Shown: positions 8,127-16,724, numbered from the stretch's first letter. The stretch is 64,000 nucleotides of DNA from Orlajensenia flava (GCF_004801905.1 NZ_SSSN01000002.1:124001-188000); one strand, 5' to 3'. The notes: generated by a model from the letters alone, not told the origin. Numbers and translations are program-made.

Positions 8127-9473
8127 GTGACACCGACGGCCGACCCAGCAGCGCGCAAGCGGCGGTTCGTCGATCTCACCCCCCTGCGGCACTCGCCGGC
8201 GTTCGCCCGGCTCTGGATCGGCGCGGCCATCTCGGGCATCGGCGCCCAGTTGACTATCGTCGCGGTCGGCCTGCAGATCTACGACATCAGCCGATCGACG
8301 CTCGCCGTCTCTCTCGTGGGCGGCATCGCGCTGTTGCCGATGATCGTCGCGGGCATCTGGGGAGGGATGCTCGCCGACGCCTTCGACCGTCGGGCCGTGC
8401 TGATCGTGTCGGCGGTCGCCGGATGGATGTCGACCATCGCACTCGTCGTGCTCTCGGCGGTCGACGCCGCGATGTCGTCGGGCGGCTCGCGCGTCGAGGT
8501 CTGGCCGTTCTACGTCTTCACGACCATCAATGCGGTCGCCGCCACCATCACGCAGGCGACTCGGAGCTCGGTGTATCCGCGCATCCTGCCGACCGAACTG
8601 GTCTCCCGTGCGAGCGCGCTCAACGGCATCGCCATGGGCATCCAGTTGACCGTCGGCCCAGCGCTCGCCGGCGTGCTCGTGGCCCTCATCGGCTTCCCAC
8701 TCACCTTCGCGGTCGACGCAGTGCTGTTCACGGCGGGATTCCTGGGCATCCTCACCCTTCCGAAGCTGCCGCCGCTCACCGCCACCGCTCGACCCGGTCT
8801 GCAATCGCTCCGCGACGGAATGGCGTTCCTCAAGCGTGCGCCGAACATCCGCATGAGCTTCATCGTCGACATCATCGCCATGTCGTTCGGGCGTCCGTTC
8901 GTGCTGCTGCCGGCGGTCGCAGCCACCGTCATCGGCGGTGGTCCGATCACGGTGGGCATCCTCACCGCTGCTGCGGCCATCGGCACGTTCATGACCGGGC
9001 TGTTCAGTGGACCCGTCGCCCATGTGCACCGGTACGGCATCGCGATCGGTCGGGCGATCACCGTCTACGGCGCGTTCATCCTGATGTTCGGCCTGGTCAT
9101 CGCGGCGATGCAGACCGGCTGGTTCGGCCCGGTCGGTGCTGACATCGCGCACGTGAACGTCGTCGCCCTCGTGCTCGCGGCCGTCGCGCTGGCCGGCACC
9201 GGAGCGTCGGATGAGGTCAGCGCCATCTTCCGGTCGACGATCCTGCTGGTGGCGGCTCCCGACGAGATGCGCGGCCGACTGCAGGGCATCTTCACCGTCG
9301 TGGTCGCCGGTGGCCCGCGCATCGGAGACCTCTACGCCGGCATCCTCGCCTCGCTTGTCGCGCTCTGGTTTCCGCCTGTCCTGGGCGGGCTGATGATCAT
9401 GGCGCTCATCGCCCTCCTGCTCCGGATCTACCCCGCCTTCCGCGCCTACGACGCCCGCAATCCCACCCTCTGA
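8127..9473 (+). CDS. MFS exporter (EntS/enterobactin-exporter-like subgroup)
   Basis: 448 residues with about 12 hydrophobic segments. The region FARLWIGAAISGIGAQLTIVA and the loop GGMLADAFDRRAVLIVS, the MFS loop 2-3 motif (GxxADxxxRR), place it among the MFS_3/EntS-like drug or siderophore exporters. The second half carries GRLQGIFTVVVAGGPRIGDL, typical of this subgroup. GTG start; upstream spacing suggests leaderless translation. Substrate unknown. Divergent from the isochorismatase-fold gene; in siderophore loci such a pair would be suggestive, but no biosynthetic genes are present. Confidence 0.85.
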   Translation: MTPTADPAARKRRFVDLTPLRHSPAFARLWIGAAISGIGAQLTIVAVGLQIYDISRSTLAVSLVGGIALLPMIVAGIWGGMLADAFDRRAVLIVSAVAGWMSTIALVVLSAVDAAMSSGGSRVEVWPFYVFTTINAVAATITQATRSSVYPRILPTELVSRASALNGIAMGIQLTVGPALAGVLVALIGFPLTFAVDAVLFTAGFLGILTLPKLPPLTATARPGLQSLRDGMAFLKRAPNIRMSFIVDIIAMSFGRPFVLLPAVAATVIGGGPITVGILTAAAAIGTFMTGLFSGPVAHVHRYGIAIGRAITVYGAFILMFGLVIAAMQTGWFGPVGADIAHVNVVALVLAAVALAGTGASDEVSAIFRSTILLVAAPDEMRGRLQGIFTVVVAGGPRIGDLYAGILASLVALWFPPVLGGLMIMALIALLLRIYPAFRAYDARNPTL

Positions 9474-9498
9474 CCTCCCCATCTGACTGGAGCCCGCC

Positions 9499-9819
9499 AT
9501 GGAATCGATCGACCCGGTAGCGCTCGCCGCCCTCCGCGCGGACGGCGGTGCCGCATCCGCCCCCATCATCGACGTGCGCGAGGTGGACGAGGTCGATGTC
9601 GTGCGCGTCGTCGACACCGTGAACATTCCGATGAGCGCGTTCCTCGACCGCATCGACGAGGTGCCGAGGGATGAGCGGATCTACGTGATGTGCCACGTCG
9701 GTGGCCGCAGCGCCCAGGTGACGATGTACCTGGAGCAGCGGGGCTACGACGTCGTCAACGTCGCCGGCGGCATCCAGGGGTGGGAGAACGCCGGCCTGCC
9801 CGTCGAGCACGGCCGATGA
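9499..9819 (+). CDS. single-domain rhodanese-like sulfurtransferase
   Basis: 106 residues, one rhodanese domain. Active-site loop CHVGGRS with nucleophile C65; PIIDVREVDEV is the N-terminal rhodanese signature and GGIQGWENAGLPVE closes the domain. Such proteins carry persulfide sulfur. The stop overlaps the next ATG (ATGA), so it is cotranscribed with the ABM-domain protein; the pair starts 25 bp after the MFS gene and may be part of the same transcript. Confidence 0.87.
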   Translation: MESIDPVALAALRADGGAASAPIIDVREVDEVDVVRVVDTVNIPMSAFLDRIDEVPRDERIYVMCHVGGRSAQVTMYLEQRGYDVVNVAGGIQGWENAGLPVEHGR

Positions 9820-10124
9820 TTCTCGAGCACGCGGTCCTCCCCGTCGTCGTCGGCCGCGAGGATGCCTTCGAAGCGGCGTTCGCGCAGGCGCAGGGCCTCA
9901 TCTCGCAGATGCCGGGCTTCATCGACCTCACCTTGTCGCGCTCCATCGAGACCCCCAACCAGTACCTGCTTCTGGTGCGCTGGGAGAGCGTCGAGGATCA
10001 CGACCCCGGCTTCCGAGGCTCGGCGGAGTACCAGTCGTGGCGGGACCTGTTGCACGGCTTCTACGATCCGTTCCCGGTGGTCGAGCACTTCCGGCCGGTC
10101 ATGGGAGCGCCGGAGGGGCGCTAG
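9816..10124 (+). CDS. ABM-domain (antibiotic biosynthesis monooxygenase-like) protein
   Basis: 102 residues: MILEHAVLPVVVGREDAFEA at the start and PGFIDLTLSRSIETPNQYLL with VRWESVEDH in the middle, the ferredoxin-like dimeric alpha+beta barrel pattern of ABM proteins. These include heme-degrading and quinone monooxygenases, but most small ones are uncharacterised. Start fixed by the ATGA overlap with the rhodanese gene. Confidence 0.8.
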   Translation: MILEHAVLPVVVGREDAFEAAFAQAQGLISQMPGFIDLTLSRSIETPNQYLLLVRWESVEDHDPGFRGSAEYQSWRDLLHGFYDPFPVVEHFRPVMGAPEGR

Positions 10125-10131
10125 CCCCGGA

Positions 10132-10191
10132 GCATTCGCCTCGGAGGCATTCGCCTCGGAGGCATTCGCCTCGGAGTCATTCGGCTCGGCG
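10132..10191. repeat. 15-bp tandem repeat
   Basis: Three perfect copies of GCATTCGCCTCGGAG at 10132, 10147 and 10162 and one degenerate copy at 10177, between the ABM gene stop and the convergent HNH gene stop. Short intergenic minisatellite; no function seen. Confidence 0.85.
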
Positions 10192-10205
10192 TCCCGGCTG
10201 CGGCA

Positions 10206-11573
10206 TTAGAACGGAGGCCCGTCGGTGTCCTCGGTGGGACGCCGGCCTGCGTAACCGGGCGGCGCATCCGCGTAACCGGACGGCGCATTCAGGCGACCGG
10301 GCGCTGAACCCGTGCCACCGGGCGGCGGGTGGCTGTCGTATCCGGTCGGCGTGGTCACGCGGATGCCGCCGCCGGGCCTGGCCGTGATGGTGATGCCGGT
10401 GGTGGATTTCAGGCGGTGAAGTCGGGGCTTCAGCGGGAGCAGGTTCTCGATGTCGGTGGACCCACCGTCCTGCCACTCCCTGACGTGATCGACCTCGGCG
10501 TCGACCGAGGTGTAGTCGGCGGCATCGGCGTCCAAGCTGTAGCGGAGTGTGAGCCATTCGCGTTGTGCTCGGCTGGGCCGATACGCACGGCGGTCGAGGG
10601 TGAGGCGGGCGGGACGTAGCGGATCGGTGTACAACCGTCCGAAGGACGGGCAGTCACGCAGAGCTCGCCCCGAACGGGCCGGATCGACCTGACCGTACCC
10701 CTCCAACTGGCCGACTCCGTCCGGGTCGACCAGCAGGTAGGGGCGCACGATCGCTGCCGTCGGGGTGCCGTCACCCGCCAGCCAAGCGACGGCGGCGTCG
10801 GCGCGGAGTTGGGCCTTCGTCTTGGTCTGCCCGTCCTCGTGTCGCAGGCGCGTGGCGGTGCGAGTGAGTCGGGCGTCGATGCGGACCGCGTCGACGGCGG
10901 CCACGTACAGGTGCAGCCACGCCATTCCGTCAGCGGCGGGGTCGAACTCCACCCGCCGTTCCGCGTGAGCGCGGTCGTGGCGCACCTGAACCGGCTCCGT
11001 CGCGAGCTGCCCTGCGCGCCGCTTCATTCTGCGTCGGAACGCGCCCGGCGCCAGCCGGCAGGCTGCGTCGGATGCCTCCGCGTCGTACCGGGCGATCGCC
11101 TGCGGGTCGGATACGACTCCGGACGCCTCTACCGCCGCCCGGACCTGCAGGTAGGGAGCCAGTCCGGCTACGAAGACGTCGCGCAGGAGAGGCAGCCTCG
11201 TCTGCAGGGTGTCGGCGATGTGCAGGTGACTGTGGACGGTCTGCTCCGACAGGTGCAGCCGCGCAGCCAGATCGAACACGGCGGCTCGGACGCTGAAGCT
11301 GACCGCGTCGGCTTCGTTCACCTCGGCACCGGGACGGTGGGGCACGTAGATCTCCGGATGCGCGCGAGCGATCGCCACGGTATCGCCCACGGCGAGAACC
11401 AGCAGTGCATGCTCCTGGTTCGTCGCGAACTGGCGGCACTCCGCATCGTCCAAGGTGCGGCGGATGCCATCCAAGGCGCGGCTCTCGTCGTTGGAGTCTT
11501 CGTCGACGCGATCGGAGGCGACGTCCGCCTCATCGACGAGTTCACCTGTCGCGACCGCGCATCCGATCTCCAT
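10206..11573 (-). CDS. DUF222 protein with C-terminal HNH nuclease domain
   Basis: 455 residues. The N-terminal ~330 form the helical DUF222 region (EECRQFATNQEHALLVLAV-like start, LSEQTVHSHLHIAD, MKRRAGQLATEPV). The C-terminal HNH core reads VDAEVDHVREWQDGGSTDIE then NLLPLKPRLHRLKS. This is the actinobacterial family related to mycobacterial 13E12 repeat proteins, usually in many paralogous copies; activity on DNA is inferred from HNH only. The last ~50 residues are low-complexity P/G-rich. A TAGTGT hexamer 6 nt before the ATG suggests leaderless transcription. Confidence 0.85.
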   Translation of the reverse strand: MEIGCAVATGELVDEADVASDRVDEDSNDESRALDGIRRTLDDAECRQFATNQEHALLVLAVGDTVAIARAHPEIYVPHRPGAEVNEADAVSFSVRAAVFDLAARLHLSEQTVHSHLHIADTLQTRLPLLRDVFVAGLAPYLQVRAAVEASGVVSDPQAIARYDAEASDAACRLAPGAFRRRMKRRAGQLATEPVQVRHDRAHAERRVEFDPAADGMAWLHLYVAAVDAVRIDARLTRTATRLRHEDGQTKTKAQLRADAAVAWLAGDGTPTAAIVRPYLLVDPDGVGQLEGYGQVDPARSGRALRDCPSFGRLYTDPLRPARLTLDRRAYRPSRAQREWLTLRYSLDADAADYTSVDAEVDHVREWQDGGSTDIENLLPLKPRLHRLKSTTGITITARPGGGIRVTTPTGYDSHPPPGGTGSAPGRLNAPSGYADAPPGYAGRRPTEDTDGPPF

Positions 11574-11579
11574 GATCCG

Positions 11580-11585
11580 ACACTA
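11580..11585 (-). promoter_or_regulatory. -10 element of the HNH gene (leaderless start)
   Basis: TAGTGT on the minus strand, 6 nt before the ATG. Confidence 0.4.
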
Positions 11586-11675
11586 TGGTGACCCACCGAC
11601 ATCGAACCGAGGAACCGAAGAGGGCGCGGCGCGGGCGGGGGAGGCGCTGCACAGGGGCTGCACAGGGCGCTTCGG

Positions 11676-11681
11676 TACTCT
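11676..11681 (+). promoter_or_regulatory. putative -10 element for the riboswitch-exporter transcript
   Basis: TACTCT lies 26 nt upstream of the first conserved riboswitch base, a suitable distance for transcription start just before the aptamer. Just upstream, the word GCTGCACAGGG occurs twice in tandem. Confidence 0.35.
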
Positions 11682-11707
11682 GTTCACAGGTCGCCACACC
11701 AGCGGCC

Positions 11708-11746
11708 CCGGACGAGGGATCAGTACCCGGAGAGCGACAAGACTGG
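11708..11746 (+). promoter_or_regulatory. guanidine-III (ykkC-III) riboswitch
   Basis: The conserved blocks of the class occur in order: CCGGACGAGG (11708-11717), TACCCGG (11724-11730) and GACAAG (11736-11741). CCGG pairs with the second CCGG. The loop TCAGT (11720-11724) can pair with ACTGG (11742-11746), giving the class's pseudoknot. The Shine-Dalgarno AGGAG (11751-11755) begins five bases after the pseudoknot strand, so guanidinium binding probably acts on translation start. The downstream gene encodes an SMR/Gdx guanidinium exporter, the expected partner. Confidence 0.9.
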
Positions 11747-11765
11747 CCACAGGAGTGGATCAGTC

Positions 11766-12083
11766 ATGGCATGGGTCATTCTCATCGCGTCCGGCGTGCT
11801 CGAAGCCGTCTGGGCGACCGCGCTCGGCAAGTCGGAGGGCTTCAGCAGGCTCTGGCCGTCCGTCATCTTCTTCGCCGGTCTCGTCGCGAGCATGGGCGGC
11901 CTCGCCCTCGCGATGCGCAGCATCCCGATCGGAACGGCCTACGCCGTCTGGGTCGGAATCGGCGCAGCACTCACCGTCGGCTGGTCGATGATCAGCGGCG
12001 ACAGCACCGTCTCGTGGGTCAAGCTTGCGCTCATCGTCGGCCTCATCGGCTGTGTCGTGGGCCTCAAGCTCGTCGACCACTGA
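11766..12083 (+). CDS. gdx: SMR-family guanidinium exporter (Gdx/SugE type)
   Basis: 105 residues, four transmembrane helices, the size of small multidrug resistance subunits that work as antiparallel dimers. The essential membrane carboxylate is E13 in ASGVLEAVWATALGKSEGF, and the GKSEGF continuation is the Gdx/SugE pattern rather than the EmrE one. It should export guanidinium in exchange for protons. The guanidine-III riboswitch directly upstream supports this over quaternary-ammonium export. Confidence 0.92.
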   Translation: MAWVILIASGVLEAVWATALGKSEGFSRLWPSVIFFAGLVASMGGLALAMRSIPIGTAYAVWVGIGAALTVGWSMISGDSTVSWVKLALIVGLIGCVVGLKLVDH

Positions 12084-12104
12084 GGTCGGATGGCGAGGCG
12101 CCCG

Positions 12105-13118
12105 TCACTCGACCAGAGGTGCGGGCGCGGGCGCCTCGGCCGTCAACAGGTCGGCGTGCTCGCGTGCGTACCGTCGGGCCAGGACGATCCGACGGATGGT
12201 GAGCGGGATGGCCCAAACCAGAATCGCCACGAGCAGCACGATGAGTGCAACGTTGAAGGAGCTCGAACGGCGATAAGTCAGACTCTGAATCTGTTGGATC
12301 AGGATCCCGGCGTAGAGCAGTCCGATGAATCCCAGCTGGAATGCAAGCGTGTACGACACGATCGCCGCGTATCGTGCGGCGCCGACGCGTTCGGACTCCT
12401 CGAGCTCGATGGGCTTTCGTCGCAACACGAGTTTCATGTAGCGCCGCATCCGTCCGAGGTCACCGCCTCCGGTCGCGCGGAGACGCCGGTTGATCGACAA
12501 CGAGCACATGACACAGGCGAATCCCGCGGCGATGAAGGCGAATTCGACTGCCAACGACACCTCGACCGCGGTCTCACCGATCCGATGCGAATCGCCGCGA
12601 CCAAGGAGAAGGAACAGCGCGAGTCCGGCGAGGAGGAACACCACGAAGGTGATCGCGATGATGGCGATCTTGCGCCCCACCTCCCGACGGCTGACCGGCA
12701 CCCACGCGGTGACGGGCCGCGGATGCGCCAATTCATGACGGATCAGCGATCGGCCGACCGCCAGACCGGCCGCGAACAAGCCGGCCGCTAGGACGATGAA
12801 GAGGATAGGCAGCCAGATCGGGGCGCCAACCACGACGCTGTACACGATGATCGCGACGACACCCAGGCCCTCGGCGATTCCCACGCCGAAGAGGTAACGA
12901 CGGAAGTAGCTGCGGCTGTCGGCCGAGACCGTCGTGTCCCAGAAGGCCGAGATCGATCCCAGAATGAGCGGGCCGTAGATGAAGGTCGTCACGGCGAAGA
13001 ACGCGAGGAAAATCAGCCAGCGACCATCGCGAGGCGTCGTGAGTACTAGAAGGAAGCCGGCTCCGACCATCACCCCGGTGGCCAACAGCACCGAACCGAT
13101 ATACGCCACTACCTTCAT
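12105..13118 (-). CDS. multispanning membrane protein, function unknown
   Basis: 337 residues with about eight hydrophobic segments (GSVLLATGVMVGAGFLLVL, WLIFLAFFAVTTFIYGPLIL, KIAIIAITFVVFLLAGLALF, FAFIAAGFACVMCSL and others). A basic cytoplasmic loop MRRYMKLVLRRKPIELEE separates the last pairs. The C-terminus is a short Ala/Pro-rich tail. I recognise no family. It is convergent with the Gdx gene (21 bp between stops) and lies downstream of the YeiH-type gene on the same strand. Confidence 0.65.
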   Translation of the reverse strand: MKVVAYIGSVLLATGVMVGAGFLLVLTTPRDGRWLIFLAFFAVTTFIYGPLILGSISAFWDTTVSADSRSYFRRYLFGVGIAEGLGVVAIIVYSVVVGAPIWLPILFIVLAAGLFAAGLAVGRSLIRHELAHPRPVTAWVPVSRREVGRKIAIIAITFVVFLLAGLALFLLLGRGDSHRIGETAVEVSLAVEFAFIAAGFACVMCSLSINRRLRATGGGDLGRMRRYMKLVLRRKPIELEESERVGAARYAAIVSYTLAFQLGFIGLLYAGILIQQIQSLTYRRSSSFNVALIVLLVAILVWAIPLTIRRIVLARRYAREHADLLTAEAPAPAPLVE

Positions 13119-13206
13119 GCCAACCGCCCCCGTCGGCCGCGTCGTCGCTGAGCCGAGTGGAAGTCAACACCCGCGAGCCCGCGCGACGATACCCCTACAA
13201 AGAGGG

Positions 13207-14247
13207 TCAGCTGACGAGCACCGCTCCGTAGGCCAAGGCCGCTATGAAGACCCATGAGGTGAGGCCGACGACGAGGGCCCGCCATCCGGTGCGCGCCAGC
13301 TCGCTCACCCGCACTCCGCTGCCGAGGGCGAACAGGGCGACCGCCAGCAGAACGTTGCGCACGTCATCCGCCGCGCTCACCGCAGCAGCAGGGATGGGCA
13401 GGAACGTGCGCACCAGCACCAGCAGCACGAATCCAGCGACGAAGAGCGGCACGATCGGTGGGCGTGGGCCCGTGGCATCCGTCGCCCGTCGCCTCTCGAT
13501 GGATGCCGTGATGGCCACCATCGGCGCGAGCAGCAGCACGCGGGTGAGCTTGACGATGACCGCGACGGCGAGGGCAGCTCCACCGGCGATCTGTGCGGTC
13601 GCGACCACCTGTCCCACGTCGTGCACGCCCGCCCCCACCCAGTGCCCGAACTGCAGGGCGTCCAGGCCGAGTGGATGCCACAGGGCGGGCAGTACCGCGA
13701 TGGCAAGGGTGCCGCACAGGGTCACCAGCGCGATCGGGGTGGCCTGGTCGCGCTCCTTCGCGCGCACCACGCTGCCCATCGCGCCGATCGCGGATGCGCC
13801 GCAGATGGAGAATCCACTCGCGATGAGCAGCGGCTGGTGGCCGGGCAGTCCCATCGACCGGCCGAAGGCGAGCGTCACCGCGAAGGTCAGCAGCACGACG
13901 AGAACCGTCGTGAGGATGGCCCTCCAGCCGAGCGACGCGATGTCGCCGAGGCTCAGGTCGATGCCCAACAGCACGATGCCTGCTCGCATGATGGATCGAC
14001 CCGCGAACGCGATGCCGGGCGCCAGCACGCCATCGAGGAGCCGACGCATCGGCGGCACCTGCGCCGCGACGATGCCGAGCACGACGACGGCGGTGAGCCA
14101 CGGGATGGCGGGCACGAGCACGTGAACGCCCCAGGCGAGCAGGGCGCCAGCGCCGGCGACCAGCAGGCCCGGGAGCAGGCCGGGGACCAGGGCGGGAAAG
14201 AGCCGGCCGGAGGGCCGACCCGGTGCCGACCCGCCGCTCAGCGCCAA
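13207..14247 (-). CDS. YeiH-type (UPF0324) putative anion/sulfate exporter
   Basis: 346 residues, about ten transmembrane segments. Family landmarks: GRSIMRAGIVLLGIDLSLGD, SGFSICGASAIGAMGSV, and VGAGVHDVGQVVATAQIAGG, the conserved central motif of PSE/YeiH proteins. The Cys in SICGASA is part of the pattern. Members are proposed to move sulfonates or sulfate; direct evidence is scarce. The start overlaps the end of pmt by 10 bp on the same strand, so it is probably translationally coupled to pmt. Confidence 0.85.
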   Translation of the reverse strand: MALSGGSAPGRPSGRLFPALVPGLLPGLLVAGAGALLAWGVHVLVPAIPWLTAVVVLGIVAAQVPPMRRLLDGVLAPGIAFAGRSIMRAGIVLLGIDLSLGDIASLGWRAILTTVLVVLLTFAVTLAFGRSMGLPGHQPLLIASGFSICGASAIGAMGSVVRAKERDQATPIALVTLCGTLAIAVLPALWHPLGLDALQFGHWVGAGVHDVGQVVATAQIAGGAALAVAVIVKLTRVLLLAPMVAITASIERRRATDATGPRPPIVPLFVAGFVLLVLVRTFLPIPAAAVSAADDVRNVLLAVALFALGSGVRVSELARTGWRALVVGLTSWVFIAALAYGAVLVS

Positions 14248-15887
14248 CTCGGCAGCCAGATGTGCAGCTGCCAGTACCAGAACGGGATGCGCTCACCCGT
14301 CCAGAGCGGCCAGAAGAACACCGTCACGAGCACGCTGACGATGAGGAAGGCGCCCACCACGCCGATGCCGCGGGTGCGACGCCATGTCGGATCGTCCCGG
14401 CGGCCGAGGATGAGGGCTATCACGAACGTGAGCGCCAGGATCAGGTAGGGCTCGAAGGCGATCGTGTAGAACTGGAAGACCGTGCGGTTGGTGTACGCCA
14501 GCCACGGAAGGTAGGCGCCCACCATTCCCATCAGGATGAAGCCCACGCGCCACTCCCGGTAGCGGGCCAGGCGGTAGACGAGGTAGAACAGCGCGATCAC
14601 GGCCGCGTACCAGATGATCGGATTGGCGATCGAGGTGATGGCGTCCGAGCATGCCGAGACATTGCAGCCGCTCTTCGCGTCGGTGCCGAGGTAGTACATG
14701 CTCGTCGGCCGCACCATGAACAGCCACGTCAGCGGATTGGCCTGGTACGGATGCGGGGTGTGCAGCCCCACATTCCAGCCGTACGCCTCGCTGTGGTAGT
14801 GCCAGAGACTCTGCAGCGAGTGCGGCACCCACGCGAGCGGTCCCGTCCACGCCTGGCCCGGTTCGTTCGCCCAGGTGCGGTAGTAGCCGCCCGACGTCAG
14901 GAACCAGCCCGTCCAGCTCGCGAGGTAGGTCGCCACCGCGATCGGGACCATGAGGAGGAAGCTGATCGGACCCTGCTTGAGGATGGCGGCGCTCGCCCAG
15001 AAGGGGATGCCGAGCCGCCGACGCGCGAGGGCGTCGACCACCACCGCATAGATGCCGAACGCCGTGAGCATGAACAGGCCCGACCACTTGACGGCCGACA
15101 TGAGGCCGAAGCTGAGACCCGCCGCCATGAGCCACGGCCGCCACCACAGCGCCGGACCCCAGTCGGGCGGGCCGGCATCCGTTCCCCGCTCGAGAGCCCG
15201 TCGTTCGAGCGCGCGCGACAGCCGGCGTTCCGTCCACGTGCGGTCCAGCAGCATCGCCCCGAAGCCGAGGAGTCCGAAGAACATCACCGAGACGTCGAGC
15301 AGCCCGACGCGCGAGAGCACGATCGCGTGGCCGTCGATCGCGAACAGGAATCCGGCGATCACCCCGATGAGGGTGGAGTGGAACAGTCGGCGGGCGATGA
15401 GGGTGATCAGCAGGACTCCGAGCGTGCCCACCACGGCGGTGCCGATGCGCCAGCTGAAGCTGTTATCCGCACCGAACAGCATCATGCCGGCGCCGATGAT
15501 CCACTTGCCGAGGGGCGGATGCACGACGTATTCGGCGGCGTCGTTGAAGATGTTCGTCTTGCCCGCCGCGAACTGCTGATCGGCGTCCGCCGGCCAGGTC
15601 GACTCGTAGCCGTTGTGCCACAGCGTCCAACCGTCCTTCACGTAGAAGGTCTCGTCGAACACCAGGGAGTGGGGGTTGCCGAGATCCCACGTCCGCAGGA
15701 TCAGCGCGAGCAACGTCACACCGAGCGGACCGCCCCAGTACCAGAACCGCTGTCGAAGCGGAGTGCGCAAGGTCCACGCCCACCACGCGTCGAGGCGCGT
15801 GCCGCGGGGCTCCTCGTCTTCGAGGGACGGATGCGCATCGTCGACGTCGACGGCAGGCTGCGGCGCGGTCGCCGGTTCGACGGTCAT
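14238..15887 (-). CDS. pmt: dolichyl-phosphate-mannose--protein mannosyltransferase (PMT family)
   Basis: 549 residues with ~10-11 transmembrane helices. The catalytic acidic pair of GT39 enzymes is D78-E79 in VFDETFYVKDG, preceded by LRTWDLGNPHSL. EYVVHPPLGKWIIG and the C-terminal NRTVFQFYTIAFEPYL are also diagnostic. It transfers mannose from polyprenyl-phosphate-mannose to Ser/Thr of exported proteins at the membrane (Rv1002c in M. tuberculosis). It is head-to-head with rsmI, as in M. tuberculosis; the start codons are 18 bp apart. Confidence 0.93.
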   Translation of the reverse strand: MTVEPATAPQPAVDVDDAHPSLEDEEPRGTRLDAWWAWTLRTPLRQRFWYWGGPLGVTLLALILRTWDLGNPHSLVFDETFYVKDGWTLWHNGYESTWPADADQQFAAGKTNIFNDAAEYVVHPPLGKWIIGAGMMLFGADNSFSWRIGTAVVGTLGVLLITLIARRLFHSTLIGVIAGFLFAIDGHAIVLSRVGLLDVSVMFFGLLGFGAMLLDRTWTERRLSRALERRALERGTDAGPPDWGPALWWRPWLMAAGLSFGLMSAVKWSGLFMLTAFGIYAVVVDALARRRLGIPFWASAAILKQGPISFLLMVPIAVATYLASWTGWFLTSGGYYRTWANEPGQAWTGPLAWVPHSLQSLWHYHSEAYGWNVGLHTPHPYQANPLTWLFMVRPTSMYYLGTDAKSGCNVSACSDAITSIANPIIWYAAVIALFYLVYRLARYREWRVGFILMGMVGAYLPWLAYTNRTVFQFYTIAFEPYLILALTFVIALILGRRDDPTWRRTRGIGVVGAFLIVSVLVTVFFWPLWTGERIPFWYWQLHIWLPSWR

Positions 15888-15892
15888 TGCGC

Positions 15893-15899
15893 AATGCTA
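15893..15899. promoter_or_regulatory. shared bidirectional -10 element of pmt and rsmI
   Basis: AATGCTA read rightwards gives AATGCT 7 nt before the rsmI ATG. Read leftwards it gives TAGCAT exactly 6 nt before the pmt ATG. With only 18 bp between start codons, both transcripts should be leaderless and each -35 region lies inside the other gene. Confidence 0.5.
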
Positions 15900-15905
15900 A
15901 GTCAC

Positions 15906-16724
15906 ATGATCATCCTCGGAGGGACGCCCATCGGCAACCTGGGCGACGCGTCCGCCCGACTGGTGGAGGCGCTGCGCACCGCCGAGGTCATCGCGGCCGA
16001 GGACACCCGGGTCACTCAGCGCCTGATGAGCGCTCTTCACATTGAGAACCGACCACGGCTGATCCCCCTCCATGACCACAACGAACGCGTCAAGGCCGCC
16101 GAACTGGTCGAGCTCGCCCGTGACGCGGATGTCCTCGTGCTGAGTGACGCGGGCATGCCGACCGTGAGCGATCCTGGCTACCATCTCGTCGACGCCGCGG
16201 TCGCGGCGGGTGTCGGAGTCACGGTCATCCCCGGCCCGAGCGCCGTGCTCGCCGCCCTCGCCGTGTCGGGGCTTCCCACCGACCGGTTCAGCTTCGAGGG
16301 ATTCACCCCGCGCAAAGGCGGAGACCGGCGGAGCACGTTCACGGCGCTCGTCAACGAGCGCCGAACGATGGTGTTCTTCGAGTCGCCCAATCGGTTGGCG
16401 GCGTCACTGAGCGACATGGCCGCGGTGTTCGGCCCCGAGCGCATCGTCGTGGTCTGCCGCGAGCTGACCAAGTTCTACGAGGAGGTCCGCCGGGGGACGG
16501 CGACCGAGCTGGCGGAGTGGGCGGCCGAGGGGGTCAAGGGCGAGATCTGCATCGTCGTCGCCGGGGCACCGGAACGCGTAGCGGACCTCGGCTCGGGGGT
16601 CGACGAGGTGCTCGCCCGGGTCGCCGGGGGCGCCCGCCTCAAGGAGGCGGCCGCATCCGTCGCCGAGTCGACCGGTCTCGGCAAGCGCGACCTCTATGAA
16701 GGGGCCCTCGCCCGGCGCGGTTGA
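15906..16724 (+). CDS. rsmI: 16S rRNA (cytidine-1402-2'-O)-methyltransferase
   Basis: 272 residues. IILGGTPIGNLGDASARLVE is the signature of this tetrapyrrole-methylase-fold rRNA methyltransferase; VIAAEDTRVTQRLM, LSDAGMPTVSDPG and VIPGPSAVLAALAVSGL follow in the expected order. It uses SAM to methylate C1402 in the ribosomal P site. The start at the first Met of this motif is well supported; the frame is open far upstream only because it runs antisense through pmt. Confidence 0.95.
   Translation: MIILGGTPIGNLGDASARLVEALRTAEVIAAEDTRVTQRLMSALHIENRPRLIPLHDHNERVKAAELVELARDADVLVLSDAGMPTVSDPGYHLVDAAVAAGVGVTVIPGPSAVLAALAVSGLPTDRFSFEGFTPRKGGDRRSTFTALVNERRTMVFFESPNRLAASLSDMAAVFGPERIVVVCRELTKFYEEVRRGTATELAEWAAEGVKGEICIVVAGAPERVADLGSGVDEVLARVAGGARLKEAAASVAESTGLGKRDLYEGALARRG

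Noticed and set aside
11590-11765. Guanidine-I (ykkC) or guanidine-II riboswitch before gdx
   Set aside because: The conserved blocks and pseudoknot match guanidine-III; hallmark elements of the other classes are missing.
14223-15905. Plus-strand extension of rsmI upstream by about 560 codons
   Set aside because: It is antisense to pmt, whose protein has clear family motifs; rsmI homology begins at 15906.
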